From: Lapillicoccus sp.
GTDB lineage: Bacteria > Actinomycetota > Actinomycetes > Actinomycetales > Dermatophilaceae
NCBI RefSeq assembly: GCF_025353065.1
Contig: NZ_JANXRJ010000160.1
Location: 1-52,483, forward strand
Length of the DNA stretch: 52,483 nt
Direction of reading: 5' to 3'
Shown here: positions 8,520 through 16,235 of the stretch, one piece after another
Numbering within the stretch: the stretch's first letter is position 1
Layout: each line of letters begins with the position of its first letter
The notes under the pieces: model-generated
What the model was told of the DNA's origin: nothing
Databases searched by the model: none
Seen by the model: the letters and a program-made list of their open reading frames with translations, nothing else
Translations under genes and position numbers: made by a program

Positions 8520-9353
8520 ATGGCGAGCGACCGCGAGCGGGCACCGCGCTGGAACGAGCTCCTCGGACTCCTCGCCGAGCGTGGACGACTGACCGTCACC
8601 GAGGCGTGCAGGCTGCTCGACGTGTCCCCCGCGACGGTCCGCCGCGACTTCAACGACCTGGCCGCCCAGCAGCTCGTGACCCGCACCCATGGCGGGGTCG
8701 TCGCCAACTCGATCGCCTACGACCTCCCCGCCCGCTACAAGACGGCGCCCGCCGGGTCCCCTCGCGAGCGGGTCGCGCACCGCGCGGCACAGCTGGTCGA
8801 GATCGGCGGGGTGGTCGGTTTCAACGGCGGCACGACGACCACGGCCACCGCGCGACACCTCATGGCCCGCCCCGACGTCGCCGCGAGCTCGGCGAGGGAG
8901 CCCACCACCGTCGTCACCAACGCGCTCAACATCGCCACCGAGATGGTCCTCCGGCCGGCGATCCGGTGCGTCACCCTCGGCGGTGTCGCCCGGGCGGAGT
9001 CCTACGAGCAGACCGGCTCCCTCGCCATCCAGACCATGCAGCAGCTGTGGCTCGACCTGCTCGTCCTCGGGGTCGGCGGAATCGACCGGGGGGGCGGCGC
9101 CACCTGCCGGCACGAGGACGAGGCCGGCATCAACGGGGCGATGGTCGCCCGGGCCGACCGGGTCGTCGTCGTCGCGACCGGGGACAAGCTGGGGCGCACG
9201 ACCTTCGCGAGGATCTGCGGCATCGAGGCCGTGACCACGCTCGTCACCGACGCCAGCGCTCCCGCAGCCGCGGTGGAGGAGCTGCGTGGGGCCGGGGTCG
9301 ACGTCGTCATCGCCGACGCCCAGGAGGGCGTGGCCGGCGCCACGCTGCCGTGA
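8520..9353 (+). CDS. DeoR/GlpR-family sugar-phosphate-responsive regulator
   Basis: 277 residues; ATG at 8520 with a GAAGGAG ribosome binding site. The N-terminus has the DeoR helix-turn-helix (LTVTEACRLLDVSPATVRRD, about residues 24-43, then THGGVV). The rest is a DeoRC sensor domain with the phosphate-sugar loop GFNGGTTTTATA, TNALNIATEM, LLVLGVGGID and VVVVATGDKLG. DeoR regulators respond to phosphorylated sugars, and divergent placement next to the SIS-kinase-aldolase operon makes that operon the expected target, in the manner of AgaR. The sensor domain carries a small insertion (VAASSAREP) near residue 120. Confidence 0.9.
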   Translation: MASDRERAPRWNELLGLLAERGRLTVTEACRLLDVSPATVRRDFNDLAAQQLVTRTHGGVVANSIAYDLPARYKTAPAGSPRERVAHRAAQLVEIGGVVGFNGGTTTTATARHLMARPDVAASSAREPTTVVTNALNIATEMVLRPAIRCVTLGGVARAESYEQTGSLAIQTMQQLWLDLLVLGVGGIDRGGGATCRHEDEAGINGAMVARADRVVVVATGDKLGRTTFARICGIEAVTTLVTDASAPAAAVEELRGAGVDVVIADAQEGVAGATLP

Positions 9354-9404
9354 GGAGTCTCGGCTGACGCTCCCCGGGACGGGAGGGCGCAGGGGGTTGC
9401 CCGG

Positions 9405-10685
9405 TCAGGCCGGGCGGCTCGCCGCGCGGGGAGGGTCGACCGCTCCGGGGTCGCGGAAGACGCTCTCCAGCGCGAGATGGGCCCCCCCACGGGCGGCCGA
9501 GGTGAGACCGAGGGTCGAGGCGGTGACCTCGGGGACCGTCTCGGTCAGGGCCCGTCGTCGGATCTCGGCGGTCACGGGCTCGGTGAGGTGGTCGCTGAAG
9601 AAGGCGAAGTACCCGCCGAGGACGATCAGGCGCGGGTCGAAGACGTCGGCGAGGAGCGAGACCCCGGACCCCACTCCCAGAGCGATCCGGCGCAGTGCCT
9701 CGAGGGTCCGGGCGTCCCCCTCGTCGGCCCGCCGGTGGATCTCCTCCAGCCGCTCCTCCAGGGCGCGGGACGGGTCGAGGACCGGGTCGCCCGGGTCGGC
9801 GACGAGTCGAAGGAAAGCCGCGAGGCCGACCATCGTCTCCCAGCACCCCAGCCGGCCGCAGGCGCACTGGCGCATCTCCGGGTCGAGCGGCATATGACCC
9901 ACCTCCCCGGCGAAGCCCGTCGCGCCGCGCAGCACCCGGCCCTCGACGATGATGCCGGCGCCGACCCCGACGTCACCGGTGACGTAGACGAGGTCGTGGA
10001 TGCCCGCGGCCGAGACCTGGGCGTGCTCGGCGACGGCACCGAGCTTGGCGTCGTTCTCGATGACGACCGGCGGGGCCGTGCGACCGAGCCGCTTCGTGAG
10101 GTCCGCGACGAGGGGCACGTCACGCCAGCCGACGTTGGGCGCGAACTTCACCACCCCCCTGGCGTGGTCGATGCTCCCGGGGGCGGCGACAGTGATCGTC
10201 ACGGGGCGGATTCCCTTGGCCCGCAACGACTTCATCGTCGATGCGAGGAGATTCGCGACCTCGACGACGACCTCGTCGACCGACAGCGCGACGGTGTCGA
10301 TGGGTCGGGTCGACTCCACGAGGACCTGACCGACGAGGTCGAGCGCTGTCACGCTGAGGTAGTCGACGTTGATCTCGAGCCCGATGCCGCAGACGTGCCG
10401 TCCGTCGAGATGGAGCGCCAGTCCGGGACGGCCCACCGAGCCGCCCCGTTCGAGCTCCCCCTCGGTGACGAGTCCCCGCTCCACCAGGTCGCTGATGAGG
10501 CTCGACATGGTCGCCTTCGACAGTCCGGTCTGGGCGGCGACTCGGGCGCGGGACTGGCCGCCGTGGTCCTTGAGGTGGCGCAGGATCAGGCCCAGGTTGC
10601 TCCGGCGCATGCTGGCCTGGTCCGCGCGAGCCGAGCCCGCCGTGACGCGGACGGTGTCCGCCGCGCCGCCCATCGGTGTCGCCAC
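9405..10685 (-). CDS. ROK-family transcriptional repressor
   Basis: About 426 residues. Unlike the kinase at 6454-7461 it has an N-terminal winged helix-turn-helix (RVAAQTGLSKATMSSLISDLVERGLV) before a ROK sugar-binding domain with GDVGVGAG, GEVGH and the zinc motif CACGRLGCWE. This plan is that of NagC/XylR-type repressors that release DNA on sugar binding. GTG at 10685 is favoured because AGGAGG sits four bases upstream; ATG 10673 is the alternative and the frame also opens further up. It converges on the DeoR gene and is divergent from the DUF5107 gene, the most likely target. Confidence 0.88.
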   Translation of the reverse strand: MATPMGGAADTVRVTAGSARADQASMRRSNLGLILRHLKDHGGQSRARVAAQTGLSKATMSSLISDLVERGLVTEGELERGGSVGRPGLALHLDGRHVCGIGLEINVDYLSVTALDLVGQVLVESTRPIDTVALSVDEVVVEVANLLASTMKSLRAKGIRPVTITVAAPGSIDHARGVVKFAPNVGWRDVPLVADLTKRLGRTAPPVVIENDAKLGAVAEHAQVSAAGIHDLVYVTGDVGVGAGIIVEGRVLRGATGFAGEVGHMPLDPEMRQCACGRLGCWETMVGLAAFLRLVADPGDPVLDPSRALEERLEEIHRRADEGDARTLEALRRIALGVGSGVSLLADVFDPRLIVLGGYFAFFSDHLTEPVTAEIRRRALTETVPEVTASTLGLTSAARGGAHLALESVFRDPGAVDPPRAASRPA

Positions 10686-10784
10686 CTGACCTCCTCGTCC
10701 GACCCGCCTCGACCCACCCACGACTACCTGGGCCCGTCAGGCACCCCGGGCGCCCGTTCGACAGCGTAGGGCTCGTCGGACCCT

Positions 10785-10811
10785 TTGTTAGGACACCGCT
10801 CGAACTATCTT
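10785..10811. promoter_or_regulatory. Possible ROK operator/promoter between divergent genes
   Basis: The 243-base gap between the ROK repressor and the DUF5107 gene holds an AT-richer patch with TTTGTTAGGACA and CGAACTATCTT. GTTAG (10787-10791) and CGAAC (10801-10805) form a weak dyad with one mismatch. It is the only operator-like patch I see in the gap. Confidence 0.3.
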
Positions 10812-10928
10812 GCAGACCGTCAGGGAACTCCCATCCTCCGATCGTCGGTTTTCAGCAGATCGTTCACCCCCGGCCCGTATGCCGCGGGCGCGGCTCGCGC
10901 GTCGGTGCGCGTGGTGGAATGACGCGCC

Positions 10929-12935
10929 ATGAGCTCCCTTCGCCTGAGCACCCTCACCCTGCCGACCGCCGTCCTCGGGCCGGAGAATCCGCTGCCGCCG
11001 CTCAGGTCCGGTGCCGACCTCCATGCCGACGTCGAGGTCGGTCACGGGATCGACGAGGAGATGCGGGCCAACCTCCGCTACGGTCACGTCCCCTCGATCG
11101 CGCCCTACCTGCTGCAGGACGACTACGGTCGCGAACGGGTCCCCACCGGGCACCCGGTCGCGATCCTCGAGAACGAGCACCTTCGGGCGACCTTCCTCCT
11201 CAACGCCGGTGGGCGGCTCTGGTCGTTGTGGCACGAGGGAACCGGTCGCGAGCTGCTCTACAGCAACGCCGTCGTCCAGCCGGGCAACCTCGCCCTGCGG
11301 GACGCCTGGTTCGCCGGCGGCGTGGAGTGGAACCTTGGGACGATCGGCCACACGCCCCTGACCTGCGCTCCCCTGCACGCCGCCCGGGTCGACCTCCCGG
11401 ACGGGACGCCGGTGCTGCGGATGTGGGAGCTCGAACGGGTCCGTGAGGTCGTCTACCAGCTCGACGCCTGGCTGCCGGACGACGCGACGCGCCTCGTGGT
11501 GGCGGTGCGGATCACGAACCCGCACGACCACGACGTCCCGATGTACTGGTGGTCCAACATGGCGGTGCCGGAGTCCGAGGACGTCCGGGTCGTTGCACCC
11601 GCAGACGCCGCCTGGACGTTCGCCTACGGCTCGTCCGTGGACCACGTCCCGATGCCCGTCCTCGACGGCGTCGACCGGAGCTACTCCGCCCGGAGCACGT
11701 CCGCCGCCGACTACTTCTTCGACCTCGAGCGCACTCCACGCCCCTGGGTCGCAGCCCTGGACGCTTCGGGTTCGGGACTCGTGCAGTCCTCGACGCGGGA
11801 GCTGCAGGGGCGCAAGCTCTTCCTCTGGGGCACCGGTCCCGGCGGACGGCACTGGCAGGAGTGGCTGTCCCCCGCCGGCGGCGCCTACCTCGAGATCCAG
11901 GCGGGCCTGGCGCGCACCCAGCTCGAGCACCTGCCGATGCCGGCGCGGGCACAGTGGTCCTGGGTCGAGGCCTACGGCCTCCTGGAGGTCGATCCGCTCC
12001 TGGTCCACGGCAGGTGGGCGGCGGCCCGCTCAGCGGTCGCCGCGGCGGTGCAGGCTGCGACGCCGCAGGAGTGGTTGGCCCGGTTGCACTCCGAGGCAAC
12101 GGGACTCGCCGACGTGGCGCCCGCCGAGATCCTCCAGCACGGGTCGGGGTGGGGTGCGCTGGAGCGGATCCGACGCGAGCGGGCCGGGGACCGCAGCCTC
12201 GACCTGCCGGGCACACCCTTCGTCGACGGCGCCCTCGGCGACGAGCAGGCGCCTTGGGTGCGGCTGCTCGAGGACGGCGTCCTGCCGGCCACGGACGTCA
12301 TAGCCCCCCCGGCCTCCTACCAGACCACCCCGGTCTGGAAGGCCCTGCTCGCGGGGTCGACGGACTGGCTCGGGCTCCTCTGCCTGGGGGTGGCAGCGTG
12401 GCAGGCCGGGGAGCTGGTGGAGGCCGAATCGGCGTGGGAGGCGTCGCTGCTCGCGACTCCGTCGGCATGGGCCTGGCGCAACCTCGCGGTCGCCCGGCAG
12501 GCTCGGGGCGACGGGAGGGGCGCGCTCACGGCATACGCAAGGGCGGCTGAGCTCGCCCCGGGCGTCCTGCCGCTCGTCGTCGAACGACTGGAGGCCCTGC
12601 TCGCCGCGGGTGATCCTGGGGCCGTGATCGACCTCGTCGGGTCGCTGCCGCCGAGCCAACGGAGCGCCCCGCGGGTCGGCTTCGCCGAGCTGCGCGCCGC
12701 CGTCGCTCTCCGCGACATACCGCGGGCGTCGGCCCTGTTGCACGACGGACTCGAGCTGCCGGGCCTGCGCGAGGGCGCCCGCGACCTCGAGCAGCTCTGG
12801 TGGGACTACGCCTCGGCGCGGTTGGCCAGCGAGCGGGGAGGTGAGGTGGACGACGCCATCCGCGAGGAAGCGCGACGGGTCGCACCGCTGCCGTGGGAGC
12901 TCGACTTCCGGATGGAGGAGGACAGCCAGCAGTAG
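10929..12935 (+). CDS. DUF5107-domain protein with C-terminal TPR-like region
   Basis: 668 residues. The N-terminal ~380 residues match the DUF5107 pattern, a galactose-mutarotase-like beta-sandwich found in carbohydrate-acting proteins: ATFLLNAGGRLWSLWHE, LLYSNAVVQPGNLALRDAWFAGGVEWN, MYWWSNMAVPE and the WGTGPGGRHWQEWLS block. The C-terminal part (from about residue 475) contains alternating Ala/Leu-rich helices such as AWRNLAVARQARGDGRGALTAY, which look like TPR repeats. No signal peptide is visible. Members often sit beside sugar ABC transporters and ROK or LacI regulators; here a divergent ROK repressor is adjacent. Biochemical role is not established; binding or processing of a glycoside is a guess. 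Confidence 0.8.
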   Translation: MSSLRLSTLTLPTAVLGPENPLPPLRSGADLHADVEVGHGIDEEMRANLRYGHVPSIAPYLLQDDYGRERVPTGHPVAILENEHLRATFLLNAGGRLWSLWHEGTGRELLYSNAVVQPGNLALRDAWFAGGVEWNLGTIGHTPLTCAPLHAARVDLPDGTPVLRMWELERVREVVYQLDAWLPDDATRLVVAVRITNPHDHDVPMYWWSNMAVPESEDVRVVAPADAAWTFAYGSSVDHVPMPVLDGVDRSYSARSTSAADYFFDLERTPRPWVAALDASGSGLVQSSTRELQGRKLFLWGTGPGGRHWQEWLSPAGGAYLEIQAGLARTQLEHLPMPARAQWSWVEAYGLLEVDPLLVHGRWAAARSAVAAAVQAATPQEWLARLHSEATGLADVAPAEILQHGSGWGALERIRRERAGDRSLDLPGTPFVDGALGDEQAPWVRLLEDGVLPATDVIAPPASYQTTPVWKALLAGSTDWLGLLCLGVAAWQAGELVEAESAWEASLLATPSAWAWRNLAVARQARGDGRGALTAYARAAELAPGVLPLVVERLEALLAAGDPGAVIDLVGSLPPSQRSAPRVGFAELRAAVALRDIPRASALLHDGLELPGLREGARDLEQLWWDYASARLASERGGEVDDAIREEARRVAPLPWELDFRMEEDSQQ

Positions 12936-12949
12936 CCAGCCGACCCGGG

Positions 12950-14080
12950 CTACCCCCAGACCTCGGCGGCGGTCTCGACGACGAGCCGCAGCTTGGCCCG
13001 CTCCTCCTCGAGGGTCAGCACGTTGCCCTCGACCGTCGAGGAGAAGCCGCACTGGGGTGACAGGCACAGCTGCTCGAGCGGCAGGTAGCGCGCGGCCTCG
13101 TCGATCCTCCGCTTGAGGGTGTCCTTGTCCTCGAGCCGGCCGTTCTTCGTCGTCACGAGCCCCAGCACCACGAGCTTGCCGGCGGGCACGAAACGCAGCG
13201 GCTCGAAACCCCCCGATCGCTCGTCGTCGTACTCGAGGAAGAAACCGTCGACCTCGAGCCCGGAGAACAGCGCCTCGGCGACGAAGTCGTAACCGCCCTC
13301 GGCGGCCCACGACGAACGGAAGTTCCCTCGGCACAGGTGGGTCGTCACCCGCATCGTCTCGGGTCGGCCGGCGATGGCGGCGTTGACGTTGCGGATGTAC
13401 TGCTCGTGCTGGTGCTCGGGGTCGCCACCCTGGGCGGCGACGAGCTCGCGCTGCTTCGGGTCGTTGAGGTAGGCGAGGCTCGTGTCGTCGAGCTGGAGGT
13501 AGGTGCACCCGAGGTCGGCGAGGCGGGAGACCTCCTCGGCGTAGGCGCCGGTGAGGTCGGCCCAGAAGGGCTCGAGGTCGGGATAGACCTTCTCGTCGAT
13601 CGAGGCCCGGCCGCCGCGGTAGTGGACCATGTTGGGAGACGGGATCGTCAGCTTCGGCGTGAGACCCGGCGCGGACGTCGCCGCTTCCTCACGCAGGAAA
13701 CGAAAGGCGTCGCCGAAGATGGTGTCCCCCAACGAGATCCGCTCCTTGACGCTGAGAGCCGGCGACTCGAAGTCGAGGTCTCCCTCGGCGTTGCGGAAAT
13801 GGACCTGGAGCTTCTCGTCGGTGCTCGAGACGCCGTCGAGGGCATAGATGAAGTCCATGTGCCACGAGGTCCGCCGGAACTCGCCGTCGGTGACCGTCTG
13901 GAGACCCGCCTCCGACTGGAGGGCGAGCACGTCGCGGATCGCGTCGTCCTCGGCCGCCCGGAGCTCCTCGCCGTCGATCACGCCGGCGGCCCGGTCGGCC
14001 CTCGCGGCCAGCAGGGCCGGCGGGCGCAGCAGGCTCCCGACGTGGTCGGCACGGAACGGGGGGATGTCGAGTCTGCTCAT
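12950..14080 (-). CDS. MetE C-terminal-like (cobalamin-independent methionine synthase family) protein
   Basis: 376 residues, about half of full MetE and equal in length to stand-alone homologues such as YxjG/YxjH. The catalytic barrel is intact: RADHVGSLLRP at the start, TDGEFRRTSWHMDF, CTYLQLDDTSLAYL, VTTHLCRGN (zinc His and Cys), FFLEYDDERSGGFEPLR and LSPQCGFSS (third zinc ligand). Proteins of this size probably transfer methyl groups to homocysteine or another thiol from an unidentified donor, because the N-terminal folate-binding half of MetE is absent. It follows a PPOX-class F420 protein by 11 bases with GAGGAAG as ribosome binding site, suggesting co-transcription. Confidence 0.85.
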   Translation of the reverse strand: MSRLDIPPFRADHVGSLLRPPALLAARADRAAGVIDGEELRAAEDDAIRDVLALQSEAGLQTVTDGEFRRTSWHMDFIYALDGVSSTDEKLQVHFRNAEGDLDFESPALSVKERISLGDTIFGDAFRFLREEAATSAPGLTPKLTIPSPNMVHYRGGRASIDEKVYPDLEPFWADLTGAYAEEVSRLADLGCTYLQLDDTSLAYLNDPKQRELVAAQGGDPEHQHEQYIRNVNAAIAGRPETMRVTTHLCRGNFRSSWAAEGGYDFVAEALFSGLEVDGFFLEYDDERSGGFEPLRFVPAGKLVVLGLVTTKNGRLEDKDTLKRRIDEAARYLPLEQLCLSPQCGFSSTVEGNVLTLEEERAKLRLVVETAAEVWG

Positions 14081-14091
14081 CGTGGACTTCC

Positions 14092-14502
14092 TCAGGACGG
14101 ACTGATGCGGAGCATGAACCGGTCGGCGCCCTTGCCCCTGGTGACGACCTTCTCGATCACCATCATGACGCGGTACTCGAGACCGTACTTCGCCGGGAAC
14201 AACGCACTCAGGCGGGCGAACTCACCGGGATCCTGCGCCGGGTCGACGATGGCCGCCGAGCCGTCGACGGGAGTCGCTCCCGGCTGCAGCTGTCCCCGAC
14301 GGCCGCTGGGGACGACCTGGACGTGCGGGTCGCGACGCAGCCGTTTGACCTTCCCGCTGCCGGCCGGGGTCGTCACCACCAGGTCGGCACCGTCACCGGC
14401 GATCCACACGGTGGTGGGCACCGGTGTGCCGTCTTTGCGGAACGTCGTGAGAGCGACGAAGCGCTCCTGCGCCAGTGGGGTGAAGCGCTCGGCATCGGAC
14501 AT
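14092..14502 (-). CDS. PPOX-class F420-dependent oxidoreductase
   Basis: 136 residues in the split-barrel flavin/F420-binding fold: FVALTTFRKDGTPVPTTVWIAGDGADLVV at the N-terminus is the characteristic two-strand opening, then KVKRLRRDPHVQV, and a C-terminal KYGLEYRVMMVIE strand. Homologues use the deazaflavin cofactor F420 to reduce or protect small molecules. ATG 14502 is chosen because AGGGAG lies 12 bases upstream and the family motif starts soon after; the open frame extends much further but without conserved residues. The two luciferase-like genes later in the window support F420 use in this organism. Confidence 0.85.
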   Translation of the reverse strand: MSDAERFTPLAQERFVALTTFRKDGTPVPTTVWIAGDGADLVVTTPAGSGKVKRLRRDPHVQVVPSGRRGQLQPGATPVDGSAAIVDPAQDPGEFARLSALFPAKYGLEYRVMMVIEKVVTRGKGADRFMLRISPS

Positions 14503-14655
14503 GAGACTCGACGACTCCCTCGGGTGGATGACGACAACGGCCGTGTGGTCACCTCCCATTGTGTCGAGTGATGGGCAGCATCCGCACGGCCCCCAAGCCG
14601 ACCTCGTGCACGGTCCCGGCAACAGACCGAGACAAGGCGAAGTCCCATGGGTAGT

Positions 14656-14675
14656 CTCAGTGTTACTACTCTGAG
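14656..14675 (+). promoter_or_regulatory. Inverted repeat upstream of zinc-finger gene
   Basis: CTCAG at 14656-14660 and CTGAG at 14671-14675 form a dyad around TGTTACTACT, 45 bases before the zinc-finger gene start. The AT-richer centre could include a -10 element. It is the best candidate operator in the 218-base divergent gap. Confidence 0.3.
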
Positions 14676-14720
14676 GGCGATGACGACATCCCGAGGAACG
14701 ACACGATGAGGAGGGCCCGC

Positions 14721-15656
14721 ATGACCCCGGCACTGCACCGGTCGTCGAGGCGGGCCGTGACCCTCCCGAGCCACGCGCTGCCCGATGGCCGAGCGAAAGT
14801 TGGTGTCCTCCCGGATGGCACGCGTCACCTCGTCCCGGTCGGCGAGGTCTGGACCGACGGCACGCACGTCTGCTGTCACCTCTGCGGCCGCTGGTTCCGC
14901 TCGGTGACCGTCCACCTGCGCAGTCACGGCTGGACGGTGGCGCGCTACCGAGAGCAGCTCGGGCTGGAGCAGTCGGCTCCCTTGGAGGGCCTCTGCACCC
15001 GTGACCGCCGGGCGCGCGCCCTCGAGAGCAGGCAGCGCACGGAGCCGGCCGTCGTCCTGGGCATCGCCACCGGACGCGAGCTGGCCCGGTCCGGCGAGCT
15101 CGCGGCATACGCGGCGACGTCGGCCCGCGGCCGGGCACACTCCCCCCAGCGCCTGGCGAAGACGCACGCCGCCCTGGCGGCCGTCTCGCCCGCGAACCAG
15201 GCCGCCGCCAACCGTCGCCGTGGGGTCGAGCAGATCGTCGCCGCCGGGCACCAGGCGGCCGACCGACTGGGCTACGACACGATCGCCGACTTCGTCGTCG
15301 ACCGGGTCTCTCGAGGCGTCAGTCTCGCGTCCGCCAGCCGCGAGGCGCGGCTGGGCAAGGACTGGCTGCAGCGCCACCTCGCCGTCGTGGCGCCGGACGT
15401 TGCCGCCACCCTCGACACGTGGCGGCTCCCGGCAGCCGAGGCCCGCCTCGCGCGCCTCGTCGAGGTGCGCGGCCACGACGGTGTCGAGGCCTACCTGCAG
15501 ACGCGTCACCGGGAGGACGGCCTCACCGTCCGGGCCATGTCGCTCGAGCTGGGGGTCGCGCGCAGCACGATCGAGACGTCACTGCTCCGGTACGGAATGC
15601 ACCGGGTGGGGAACGGCGCGACCGGCGCGACGGCGGCTTCGGACGCAGGCGCCTGA
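14721..15656 (+). CDS. Protein with Ros/MucR-type zinc finger and C-terminal helix-turn-helix-like region
   Basis: 311 residues from ATG 14721, which has GAGGAGG five bases upstream; an in-frame ATG at 14706 lies before that site. Near residue 52 the sequence HLCGRWFRSVTVHLRSHGW is preceded by Cys-Cys, giving C-X2-C-X9-H-X3-H followed by YREQLGL. This spacing is that of the Ros/MucR prokaryotic zinc finger, a DNA-binding fold best known in alpha-proteobacteria. The middle is Ala/Arg-rich and helical. Two later segments (FVVDRVSRGVSLASASREA near residue 195 and LTVRAMSLELGVARSTIE near 270) look like helix-turn-helix or homing-type recognition motifs. Function unproven; DNA binding is likely. 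Confidence 0.6.
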   Translation: MTPALHRSSRRAVTLPSHALPDGRAKVGVLPDGTRHLVPVGEVWTDGTHVCCHLCGRWFRSVTVHLRSHGWTVARYREQLGLEQSAPLEGLCTRDRRARALESRQRTEPAVVLGIATGRELARSGELAAYAATSARGRAHSPQRLAKTHAALAAVSPANQAAANRRRGVEQIVAAGHQAADRLGYDTIADFVVDRVSRGVSLASASREARLGKDWLQRHLAVVAPDVAATLDTWRLPAAEARLARLVEVRGHDGVEAYLQTRHREDGLTVRAMSLELGVARSTIETSLLRYGMHRVGNGATGATAASDAGA

Positions 15657-15704
15657 GCCGCGCCCGGCGGCCGGTGGCCGCGACCCGTCTCCTACGCTGA
15701 TCCG

Positions 15705-16235
15705 GTGACGATCCCGACCCCGCTCTCCCTCGCGGAGTGGGTGGTCCTCGCCGTCGTGGACGAGGGCCCGACCCACGGCTTCGCCGTCGCGCAGCTCACC
15801 GGCGAGCAGGGCCAGCTCGGGCGGGTCTGGCAGATCCCGCGACCGATCGTCTACCGCGCCCTCCAGCGGCTCGAGGCCTCCGGCCTGATCTCCGCCGAGG
15901 GGACCGAAGCGGGCCGCGGCCCCCGCCGGCAGGTGTATGCCGTGACGTCGACCGGGCACCGACGTGTCCTGCTCTGGTTGCGGACACCGGTGGACCACGT
16001 CCGTGACGTGCGGTCGCACCTGCTGCTGAAGCTGGCTCTGCTCGACCGTCGCGGCAAACCCGTCGCCAACCTCGTGGCGGCACAACGCCTTCGGTTCGTC
16101 CCCATCGCCTCGGCCCTCGATCGTCCGGCGCCGACCGAGGCGCAGGGATTCGAGGCGACCCTCGTGTCGTGGCGCCGCTCGACGACGCGCGCCACGCTGG
16201 CCTTCCTCGACGAGATGGCCGCGGGTGGCCCGTGA
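15705..16235 (+). CDS. PadR-family transcriptional regulator
   Basis: 176 residues, GTG start. The N-terminal winged helix is of PadR type: LAEWVVLAVVDEGPTHGFAVA, then IPRPIVYRALQRLEASGLI and a wing ending RRQVYAVTSTGHRRV. The C-terminal half is helical, as in the dimerisation domain of this family. Its TGA overlaps the GTG of the downstream efflux transporter (GTGA), so the two are translated together, the usual arrangement of a PadR repressor that controls its own exporter. Confidence 0.86.
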   Translation: MTIPTPLSLAEWVVLAVVDEGPTHGFAVAQLTGEQGQLGRVWQIPRPIVYRALQRLEASGLISAEGTEAGRGPRRQVYAVTSTGHRRVLLWLRTPVDHVRDVRSHLLLKLALLDRRGKPVANLVAAQRLRFVPIASALDRPAPTEAQGFEATLVSWRRSTTRATLAFLDEMAAGGP

